A model generated the notes under the pieces. That model saw only the letters and a program-made list of their open reading frames with translations, was not told where the DNA came from and did no database searches. DNA of 13,682 nucleotides. Origin: an uncultured Eubacteriales bacterium. Lineage in GTDB: Bacteria; Bacillota; Clostridia; Oscillospirales; Oscillospiraceae. Position numbers and translations under genes: made by a program. The stretch is taken from assembly GCA_900549405.1 (NCBI GenBank), contig URNZ01000052.1, forward strand, positions 1 through 13,682, given 5' to 3'. Below, in pieces: positions 7,852-13,682 of this stretch; the first letter of the stretch is position 1, and each line of letters opens with the position of its first letter.

Positions 7852-8853
7852 ATGGCGATCCAGAACCGTTATGAATTTTTGTATTATGTCGCGTGCACGA
7901 ACTCCAACCCCAACGGCGACCCGGACATGGGCAACATGCCCCGCATCGATCCCCAGACCATGCAGGGCTACATCACCGACGGCGCCACCAAGCGCCGCAT
8001 CCGAAACTACATCGAGCTGGCCCATGGGGACGAACCCGGCATGAACATTATCATTCAGCAGGCCACCAATATCAACCGCCACATCGCCGAGGCCAAGCGG
8101 GCAGCCGGCGTGGAGGACTGCGCCAAGTCCAAAGAGGCCGTCTACGCCGGGCGGAAGAAGGCGTGTGAGCTGTTCTATGACGTCCGCACCTTCGGCGCGG
8201 TCATGTCCACGGGCCCCAATGCAGGCCAGGTGCGCGGCCCTGTGCAGATCACCTACGGCAAAAGCCTGGACGCGGTCCTTCCTCTGGACATCTCCATCAC
8301 CCGCATGGCCGTGGCGGACAAGGTGAAAGACGGTGGTGTCACTGTGGAAGAGTATCTGGCGTGGGAGCAGGCCCAGTCTGAGGACAAGCTCCGCACCATG
8401 GGCCGGAAGCAGATGATCCCCTTCGGCCTTTACGAGGTCCGCGGCTTTGTCAGCGCCAATCTGGCCCAGGAGACCGGCTTTGACAAGGCCGACCTGAACG
8501 CCCTTTTCGAGGCCATTTTGAACATGTACGAGCATGACCACTCCGCCAGCAAGGGCGAGATGGCGGTGGTCTCCCCGTTGATCATTTTCAAGCACGTGGG
8601 CACAGATTCCGATCCGGTCCAGCGGGCCCGCCAGGCCAGGTTGGGCTGCGCCCCGGCCCATAAGCTCTTCGACCTGGTCAAGGTCACAAAGAAGCCTTCT
8701 GTCTCCTACCCCCGGAGCTATCGGGATTATGACGCGGTGGTCTCGCTGGACAAGGTGCCCAAGGGCGTGCAGATCGGTTTCCAGCCCAGCGCCTTCGAGC
8801 CGGTGACCTGGGACGAACTCCCCGCCGGCGAGGACTGGTTCCGCCATGGATGA
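7852..8853 (+). CDS. cas7c: Cas7c (Csd2), type I-C Cascade backbone
   Basis: Cas7c subunits polymerise along the crRNA spacer and form the Cascade backbone. The 333-residue protein shows the Csd2 N-terminus FLYYVACTNSNPNGDPDMGN (about residues 9-28), DVRTFGAVMSTG with GPVQITYGKSLD in the middle, and a C-terminal FEPVTWDELP region. The ATG at 7852 is preceded by GAGGAGGG at good spacing, probably one of the strongest sites in the operon, consistent with Cas7 being needed in several copies. Its 3' end overlaps cas4 by 8 nt. Confidence 0.95.
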   Translation: MAIQNRYEFLYYVACTNSNPNGDPDMGNMPRIDPQTMQGYITDGATKRRIRNYIELAHGDEPGMNIIIQQATNINRHIAEAKRAAGVEDCAKSKEAVYAGRKKACELFYDVRTFGAVMSTGPNAGQVRGPVQITYGKSLDAVLPLDISITRMAVADKVKDGGVTVEEYLAWEQAQSEDKLRTMGRKQMIPFGLYEVRGFVSANLAQETGFDKADLNALFEAILNMYEHDHSASKGEMAVVSPLIIFKHVGTDSDPVQRARQARLGCAPAHKLFDLVKVTKKPSVSYPRSYRDYDAVVSLDKVPKGVQIGFQPSAFEPVTWDELPAGEDWFRHG

Positions 8854-9508
8854 CTGGGACCCGATTCCCCTCTCCCGGCTGTCCCACGCTGGTTTTTGCC
8901 TGCGGCGGGCCGCGCTGCTGACCAATGAACAGGTATGGTCAGAGAGCGCGGACACCGCCAAGGGCCGTTCCGAGCATGAGCGGGTCCATACCCAACGGAT
9001 AGAGCGCAGGGGCGACTCCGCCAAGCTGTATGAATTTCCGGTCTATTCCCACACCCTGGGCGTTGCAGGAAAGTGCGATTGCATCGAAGCGGAGGCGGAT
9101 ATTCGCGGCTGCCGCATCCCTGCGCTGGATTTTCCGGTTCGGCTGTACCCGGTGGAATATAAGCACGGAAAGCTCCGTGCGGAGCAAGAGTATGAGATCC
9201 AACTGTGCGCACAGGCCATGTGTCTGGAGGAAATGTTTCAGACACATATCACAGAAGGCACCATCTATTACATCACCTCCCACCGCCGGTATCCGGTCCC
9301 CCTGACCGAGAAACTGCGGAGCCTGGTAACGGAAACGATCCGAGAAATCGAGTCCTTTCGCCGCAGCTTTTCCGTTCCTCAGGCAGAGCCGGGTGCAAAG
9401 TGCAATGCTTGCTCCCTTCGGGACCACTGTCTGCCCGGTGTACAGTCATCCGCCCTCAGTTACTGTACACAGCTCCGCAGCGAGGCATTGGAGGAGGACG
9501 CGCCATGA
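8846..9508 (+). CDS. cas4: Cas4 exonuclease, type I-C adaptation protein
   Basis: Cas4 works with Cas1-Cas2 in PAM selection and trimming of prespacers. The 220-residue protein has the Fe-S cluster cysteines C18 and C186-x2-C189-x5-C195, and the RecB-family nuclease motifs D78 (GKCDCIE), E104-Y-K106 (PVEYKHGK) and Q119 (EIQLCAQAM). All key residues are present. The start overlaps the end of cas7c by 8 nt (ATGGATGA) with only a weak GAGG upstream, so translation is probably coupled. The stop overlaps cas1 as ATGA. Confidence 0.95.
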   Translation: MDDWDPIPLSRLSHAGFCLRRAALLTNEQVWSESADTAKGRSEHERVHTQRIERRGDSAKLYEFPVYSHTLGVAGKCDCIEAEADIRGCRIPALDFPVRLYPVEYKHGKLRAEQEYEIQLCAQAMCLEEMFQTHITEGTIYYITSHRRYPVPLTEKLRSLVTETIREIESFRRSFSVPQAEPGAKCNACSLRDHCLPGVQSSALSYCTQLRSEALEEDAP

Positions 9509-10530
9509 AAAAACTGCTGGAAACGCTGTATATCACAACGCCAGAGAGCTATCTTTTCGAACGGAACGGGAACATCTGTATCTCCATCGGCGGTGCCGAA
9601 AGGGCTTCCGTCCCGATCACACAAGTGGATTCCATCGTCCTGTTTGGGAAAAATACGCTCTCCACCGCATTGCTATCCTTCTGCTCTCGGAATGATGTGA
9701 CCATTACCTTTCTCAGTGAAAACGGCTTTTTCCAGGGGCGGGTGTGCGGCCCGGTCAGCGGCAATGTACTGCTGAGAAAGCGGCAGTATGAGAGCCTTGC
9801 AGACGCGGACTTTGTAAATCGGTTCGTGGCGGACCTGCTGTTCTGCAAAATTCGGAACAGCAAGTCTGTACTGCTGAGATACGCCCGTTCCACCCTCGAC
9901 GAAGCGGCAAAGCGCTCTCTTGCCGCCGCGGTATCCGAACTGACAGAGAGCGCACAAAAGCTGGACGCCTGCTCGGATATTGACTCCATGCGCGGCATCG
10001 AGGGCGCAGCGGCGTCCGTCTATTTCTCCCGATTTGATGCGCTGCTCTCCAGTCCCAAGGGATACCGTTTTGAGGTGCGGAGTCGTCGGCCTCCCATGAA
10101 CGAGGTCAACGCTGTGCTGTCCTTTGTATATACGCTTTTAGCCCACGATGCTCGCGCATCCATAGAGACCGTGGGCCTGGACCCCGCTGCTGGGTATCTG
10201 CACACACTTCGTCCGGGACGTTCCTCCTTCGCTTTGGACCTGATAGAGGAGCTTCGCGCCCCTTTGTGTGACCGCTTGGTCATTTCTATGTTCAACAAAA
10301 ACCAGTTTCAGGAGCAGGATTTTACCACGGACTTTGGTGCGGTGTACCTCAGTGACAGAGGACGGCGAAAGGTCCTGGAGCAGTGGCGCAGCAGAAAACG
10401 AGAGTCCATTCAACATCCGTTTTTAAAAGAAAAAATCTCCATTGGGATGATCCCTTACGCACAATCCATGCTCTTTGCCCGTGTGCTGCGCGGAGACCTT
10501 GACCGATATCCACCCTTTGTATGGAGGTGA
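9505..10530 (+). CDS. cas1: Cas1 integrase
   Basis: Cas1, with Cas2, inserts new spacers at the leader end of the array. The 341-residue product has the catalytic triad E166 (RGIEGAAASVYF), H233 (GYLHTLRPGR) and D245 (SFALDLIEELR), so it looks active. The ATG at 9505 follows GAGGAGG (9491-9497) at 7 nt and overlaps the cas4 stop by 4 nt. The last codons of cas1 contain the ribosome binding site for cas2. An upstream-extended reading from 9205 is out of the cas4 frame and is not a real extension. Confidence 0.96.
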   Translation: MKKLLETLYITTPESYLFERNGNICISIGGAERASVPITQVDSIVLFGKNTLSTALLSFCSRNDVTITFLSENGFFQGRVCGPVSGNVLLRKRQYESLADADFVNRFVADLLFCKIRNSKSVLLRYARSTLDEAAKRSLAAAVSELTESAQKLDACSDIDSMRGIEGAAASVYFSRFDALLSSPKGYRFEVRSRRPPMNEVNAVLSFVYTLLAHDARASIETVGLDPAAGYLHTLRPGRSSFALDLIEELRAPLCDRLVISMFNKNQFQEQDFTTDFGAVYLSDRGRRKVLEQWRSRKRESIQHPFLKEKISIGMIPYAQSMLFARVLRGDLDRYPPFVWR

Positions 10531-10536
10531 TGACCC

Positions 10537-10827
10537 ATGATGCTGGTTGTGACATATGATGTGGATACCTCAGATGCCGCTGGGCAAAAGCGTCTGCGGA
10601 AAGTCGCAAAGATTTGCGAACGACATGGAATGCGCGTGCAAAACTCTGTGTTCGAGGTCCTTGTAGACGCCGCACATCTGGTCATTTTAAAAAATGAACT
10701 GGAAAAGGTCATTGACTTGGAGCAAGACTCCGTCCGCTTCTATCGGCTGGGCAATTCCTATGAGAATCGGATCGAGACCATGGGAAAAAAGCCTCTCGTA
10801 GAAGCCGGAAGCGCCTTGATCTTCTAG
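10537..10827 (+). CDS. cas2: Cas2, structural partner of Cas1
   Basis: The 96-residue protein has the ferredoxin-like Cas2 start LVVTYDVDTSD with the conserved D8, and SVFEVLVD, RFYRLG and a short C-terminal tail. It bridges two Cas1 dimers in the integration complex. GGAGG (10523-10527), inside the end of cas1, precedes the ATG at 10537 by 9 nt; the following ATG at 10540 is an equally possible start. It is the last cas gene, directly before the leader. Confidence 0.95.
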   Translation: MMLVVTYDVDTSDAAGQKRLRKVAKICERHGMRVQNSVFEVLVDAAHLVILKNELEKVIDLEQDSVRFYRLGNSYENRIETMGKKPLVEAGSALIF

Positions 10828-10996
10828 CGCCGACCCTTCCCGTACATAATTTCGCGGAAGGTCCGCGCAAAAATTCTTTTGATTTTCGCGGCTTTTTGAA
10901 AGATTTCTCTGACATACGGGGAATATCTCGTAAAAAACCGCGTGATCTTTCGGCAATTCTCCACAAAACACAGCATCAACTTTGTGGAAAATTGCC
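10828..10996 (+). promoter_or_regulatory. CRISPR leader
   Basis: This non-coding, A/T-rich stretch of about 170 bp lies between cas2 and the first repeat, where the leader and array promoter are expected. It contains a small hairpin CGCGGA-AGG-TCCGCG (10853-10867), an inverted pair CGCGGCTTTTT (10887-10897) with AAAAAACCGCG (10932-10942, 10/11), and a long dyad at its end. A weak promoter candidate is CTGACA (10909-10914), 16 nt, TAAAAA (10931-10936). The repeats next to it are uniform, fitting a leader that has guided recent integration. Confidence 0.8.
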
Positions 10997-10997
10997 G
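10951..10997. repeat. Inverted repeat abutting the first CRISPR repeat
   Basis: The arms at 10951-10967 and 10981-10997 pair at 16 of 17 positions (only C10959/A10989 mismatches) around a 13-nt loop. The right arm ends exactly on G10997, the first base of repeat 1. See findings. Confidence 0.75.
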
Positions 10998-11796
10998 TCG
11001 CCCCTCCCGTGGGGGCGCGAGTAGAAATTTGATCTGGGCCTCCAGCTTCGGCTCGCCAGCGATGTCGCCCCTCCCGTGGGGGCGCGAGTAGAAATACAGC
11101 AGCAGAGCGCAGCATCACCTACACCGAGGCGTCGCCCCTCCCGTGGGGGCGCGAGTAGAAATCACTGGCTCCACGTCCAGAGCCGGCAGCGTCTCAAGTC
11201 GCCCCTCCCGTGGGGGCGCGAGTAGAAATAGAAACATCAGGAGTATAAGCAAAAGCAGAATAAGTCGCCCCTCCCGTGGGGGCGCGAGTAGAAATAACAA
11301 CCTCACCGCAATGATCGGCGAGATCATCAGGTCGCCCCTCCCGTGGGGGCGCGAGTAGAAATTTATCATTCTGAGCGTTGATAACATCCTGGCCATCAGT
11401 CGCCCCTCCCGTGGGGGCGCGAGTAGAAATAAGGGTTTCCCTGCGGGGGACGAGGGAAAAGTTTCGGTCGCCCCTCCCGTGGGGGCGCGAGTAGAAATGT
11501 AATCAGGAGACAGTGTTGCCTTCAGGAATCCGTCGCCCCTCCCGTGGGGGCGCGAGTAGAAATTGGACGTACTACGAAAAGGGTACGTACTGGAAGGGTC
11601 GCCCCTCCCGTGGGGGCGCGAGTAGAAATGATATCCCGGGAGATGGCTGCCGAGAAGTGAGCCGTCGCCCCTCCCGTGGGGGCGCGAGTAGAAATAAGAG
11701 ACCGAGCAACTTTAAGAGGTGCGGCGTTCCGTCGCCCCTCCCGTGGGGGCGCGAGTAGAAATCCTCATACTCGGGGGCATAGCCCTGGGGGATATA

Positions 11797-11829
11797 GTCG
11801 CCCCCTCCCGTGGGGGCGCGAGTTGAAAT
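11797..11829 (+). repeat. Hybrid 33-nt CRISPR repeat (repeat 13)
   Basis: This repeat has five C in the first run instead of four (33 nt), C at position 22 as in the leader-side form, and T at position 27 as in the distal form. It sits exactly at the boundary between the two forms, so it looks like an intermediate or a recombination junction. Confidence 0.9.
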
Positions 11830-12067
11830 CGGTTATCCGCTGCTGTAGGTTCGATTCCTGCTCCTGTCGCCCCTCCCGTGGGGGCGTGAGTTGAAATGTT
11901 CCAGACGGTACAAAAATATGGGCTTGACAACGTCGCCCCTCCCGTGGGGGCGTGAGTTGAAATCGCTCCACGTCCTTGCCCTTGCCCGTCAAGGCTGCGT
12001 CGCCCCTCCCGTGGGGGCGTGAGTTGAAATAACCCGTCCACCAGCCAGCCCTGGCTGGGCACCGGCT

Positions 12068-12099
12068 GTCGCCCCTCCCGTGGGGGCGCGAGTAGAAAT
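12068..12099 (+). repeat. Form A repeat out of order (repeat 17)
   Basis: It is identical to leader-side repeats 1-12 (CGCGAGTAGAAAT end) but lies among form B repeats (14-16 before, 18 after). Confidence 0.9.
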
Positions 12100-12200
12100 A
12101 GAATAGTACGAACCGTACCTCTGGGTACTGGTGTCGCCCCTCCCGTGGGGGCGTGAGTTGAAATTGCGGTACGCCCTTGATGTTGGGGTTGACGCAGTAA

Positions 12201-12299
12201 GTCGCCCCTCTCGCAGGAGCCGTGAGTTGAAATGAGCATTTTTCGGGGGCAAATCACAAAATGCTGAGTCGCCCCTCCCGCAGGGGCCCAAGCAAAACC
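12201..12299 (+). repeat. Two degenerate terminal CRISPR repeats
   Basis: Repeat 19 (12201-12233) has CTCGCAGGAGCC in its stem and is 33 nt. Repeat 20 (12268-12299) keeps the first 12 bases, then diverges (GCAGGGGCCC, end AAGCAAAACC). Decay at the leader-distal end is usual. Altered stems and the lost GAAAT end make processing by Cas5c at repeat 20 doubtful. Confidence 0.85.
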
Positions 12300-12333
12300 G
12301 GCGGCGTGGTTTTTAAGTACCACGCCGCCGGTT
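12296..12333. terminator. Bidirectional terminator closing the CRISPR array
   Basis: A perfect 15-bp GC-rich stem (12296-12310 with 12319-12333, core CCGGCGGCGTGG) has an 8-nt loop. It is followed on the plus strand by CTGTTATTTTAT, and on the minus strand by a GGTTTTG end. Its left arm begins within the last degenerate repeat. It separates the array from the convergent minus-strand operon. Confidence 0.82.
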
Positions 12334-12336
12334 CTG

Positions 12337-12467
12337 TTATTTTATATTGTCCAGGTCAGGTCGTGCCCTTCCCCACCGTCTCGTTATCTCCCCGATCAGA
12401 ACGCCCAGCACTGCCGCGCCCAGGATGTCGCTGGGGAGTGGACATAGATGCTCCAGTCCAGATTCAT
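12337..12467 (-). pseudogene. Possible small membrane protein gene with a frameshift
   Basis: I do not recognise it. The ATG at 12467 overlaps the stop of the DUF368 gene as ATGA, a typical operon junction. As read, the frame gives only 23 residues (MNLDWSIYVHSPATSW...). Another frame continues as SDILGAAVLGVLIGEITRR and ends at TAA 12337, looking like a short transmembrane helix with a basic end. Adding one C to the CCCC run in CACTCCCCAGC would join the parts into a 43-residue protein. This rests on appearance only, with no family match. Confidence 0.3.
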
Positions 12468-13385
12468 GACAAGCTCTCCCCCTTCTGAAGGGCACCGTTG
12501 GCCTGCTCCCGCCGCTTGGTGGCCTTTTTCAGCCCCTCCAGCGCCAGCAGGATGGCCGTGCCCAGCAGGGCGGGGAGCTGAAAGGTGGCGGCGTCCAGGG
12601 GCGGCAGGGGTGTGTCCAGGCTGGCGGGGCCGTTTGCGATGGCATAGAGCGAACCCAGCATCAGGCCCAGGATGAGCCAGACCATATGGCCGCGGCAGCT
12701 GTGCAGGGTGGCGCGGATGGCGTGGATGGACAGCCCCGCTCCCGCGACGACGCCAAAGCCCAGTGCGCACAGCCCCGGCACCACGTCCAGCTGGAGACGC
12801 AGAAAGCTGTGGACGGCCTGGATGGTGGGCAGATACACCCCCGCGATGAGCAGGATGGACGAGCCGGAAATGCCGGGCAGCACCATGGCGGTGATGGCCA
12901 CCATGCCGGAGAAAAACAGATAGACCAACTGGACCGGCGTGAGATGGGCATAGTTCACGCTGCCCATGGCGCCCATCCCCGTGCGCAGCAGAGTCAGGGC
13001 CACCACAGCGGCCACCCCCCAGCAGCAAAAACCACCCGTGGCGCAGGGGCTGCTTTTTCAGCGTCTCCCGCTCCGCCGAGACGATGAAGGGGACAGAACA
13101 GAGGGTGAGTCCCAGGAACAGGGAACTCATGAAGTAGATGTTCTTGGCAAACAGGCCGGACAGCAGGATCACACAGGCGGTCATGCCCACCATCCAGCCC
13201 AGCCCCAGCTTCAGCACATAGCGCAGCCCGGCCTTTCGCCGCTCCCCCTCCCCCCGGAACAGGTCGTGGAGCGCGTCCAAAAAGCGCTCGTAAAAGCCCA
13301 GGATGAACGCGATGGTCCCGCCGGATACGCCGGGGACGCTGTCGGCCAGGGCCATGCAAAAGCCGTGAAATACCGTTACGATCAT
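12464..13385 (-). pseudogene. DUF368/PopT-like polyprenyl-phosphate transporter, frameshifted
   Basis: DUF368 proteins (PopT) move undecaprenyl phosphate across the membrane for cell envelope synthesis. The start shows the family signature ADSVPGVSGGTIAFILGFYERFL after MIVTVFHGFCMAL; the second half carries the related LPGISGSSILLIAGVYLPT. Multiple hydrophobic segments cover the protein, and the joined length of about 306 residues is normal. The frame breaks after HGWFLLLG at a run of six G on the minus strand (13015-13020): one G fewer restores LLGVAAVVALTLLRTGMGAM. It may be a real mutation, phase variation or a homopolymer error. The start at 13385 is 9 nt after the upstream gene's stop, so the two form an operon. 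Confidence 0.85.
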
Positions 13386-13394
13386 AAAAAACGT

Positions 13395-13682
13395 CTACTT
13401 TCTGTGAAAGATCATCTGTGCGGTGGACAAAACTGCCGGAGCGCCCAGCAGCAACAGGAGCACCAGACACCCGCCCTGCACCAGCAGCCCTCCGGGGAGC
13501 CCCAGCAGGAGCCACCCGGTCTGAACCGTCAGCGTGCCCACGCCCAGGGCCAGCTTTTTCCCGGAGAGGGGGAAGGGGAGCAGCAGGCGGGCGTTGACCA
13601 GCCGGATCAAAAACACCGCCAGACAGCTGAAAAAGGTGGCGGCGGCCCCTTGTATCCCCAGCCAGGGGATGAGCCACAGGTT
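13395..13682 (-). CDS. C-terminal end of a polysaccharide flippase-like membrane protein (partial)
   Basis: The gene enters from beyond the right edge; 95 residues plus the TAG stop are visible. The segment NLWLIPWLGIQGAAAATFFS-type (here LIPWLGIQGAAATFFSCLAV) followed by FLIRLVNARLLLPF, then two further hydrophobic helices, is the usual C-terminal pattern of Wzx/RfbX-type oligosaccharide flippases of the MOP superfamily. It ends IFHRK. With the adjacent DUF368 gene it suggests a cell-envelope lipid-carrier operon. MurJ or a MATE transporter are less likely alternatives. Confidence 0.65.
   Translation of the reverse strand, partial: NLWLIPWLGIQGAAATFFSCLAVFLIRLVNARLLLPFPLSGKKLALGVGTLTVQTGWLLLGLPGGLLVQGGCLVLLLLLGAPAVLSTAQMIFHRK

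Larger units (their letters stand above)
10997..12299 (+). CRISPR. Type I-C CRISPR array, 20 repeats and 19 spacers
   Basis: Repeats are 32 nt, start GTCGCCCCTCCC and end GAGT(A/T)GAAAT, with the I-C stem CGCCCC/GGGGCG. Repeat starts are 10997, 11064, 11131, 11198, 11264, 11331, 11399, 11467, 11532, 11598, 11664, 11731, 11797, 11866, 11932, 11999, 12068, 12133, 12201 and 12268. Spacers are 33-37 nt, and I found no two alike. The leader is on the cas2 side and transcription is on the plus strand. Repeats 1-12 are identical (form A: C22, A27). Repeat 13 is a hybrid with an extra C. Repeats 14-16 and 18 are form B (T22, T27). Repeat 17 is form A again. Repeats 19 and 20 are degenerate, marking the old end. 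Several spacers read as plausible coding sequence, as expected for phage or plasmid protospacers. Confidence 0.98.

Noticed and set aside
7756..9024. Long antisense open frame (422 residues) opposite cas7c and cas4
   Set aside because: It is a shadow frame from high-GC codon bias. It has no recognisable domain and lies opposite two clearly real genes.
11163..11998. Spacers 3 and 15 share an 11-nt stretch, GCTCCACGTCC
   Set aside because: The rest of the spacers differ. A match this short among 19 GC-rich spacers can occur by chance.
11115..12323. Open frames across the array with a recurring RPSRGGASRN or APPREGR motif
   Set aside because: They are translations of the CRISPR repeats on either strand, not proteins.
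1..13682. A previously undescribed defence system or anti-CRISPR gene
   Set aside because: The defence genes form a standard type I-C set. No small unexplained ORF with a good ribosome binding site lies within the cas operon or its intergenic regions.

Overview
The window carries a complete type I-C CRISPR-Cas locus in a GC-rich genome. The architecture suggests a high-GC Clostridia member, perhaps the Oscillospiraceae (Flavonifractor/Oscillibacter-like) group. Reasons are the strong AGGAGG-type ribosome binding sites, a zinc-ribbon/TPR-like membrane protein of a style common there, a DUF368 gene, and the type I-C repeat class. The organism is an inference; no taxonomic marker gene is present.

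Layout. Positions 2-78 are a tRNA-Pro(GGG), followed by a cluster of hairpin terminators (82-204). A long minus-strand gene (222-2768) encodes an unrecognised single-pass membrane protein with an N-terminal zinc ribbon. A divergent AT-rich intergenic region (2769-2964) separates it from the cas genes, all on the plus strand: cas3 (2965-5199, interrupted by one in-frame TGA), a strong terminator and a new promoter region, then the tightly packed set cas5c, cas8c (with an internal start for Cas11c), cas7c, cas4, cas1 and cas2 (5385-10827). A leader of about 170 bp (10828-10996) leads into an array of 20 repeats and 19 spacers (10997-12299), closed by a bidirectional terminator (12296-12333). The right end is a minus-strand operon: the C-terminal end of a polysaccharide flippase-like protein, a DUF368/PopT-like polyprenyl-phosphate transporter broken by a homopolymer frameshift, and a possible small membrane ORF that is also frameshifted.

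How it works together. Cas1, Cas2 and Cas4 capture spacers. Cas5c processes the array transcript and, with Cas7c, Cas8c and Cas11c, forms Cascade. Cas3 would degrade the target. The TGA falls inside helicase motif VI of Cas3, at a position that is usually Cys in this family, so the locus may bind and acquire but not cleave, unless the TGA is read through or is a sequence error.

The system as a whole is well described. The points worth a second look are the TGA in cas3, the internal Cas11c start, the mosaic of repeat variants in the array, an inverted repeat touching the first repeat, a spacer that looks tRNA-derived, and two separate frameshifts in the right-hand operon.
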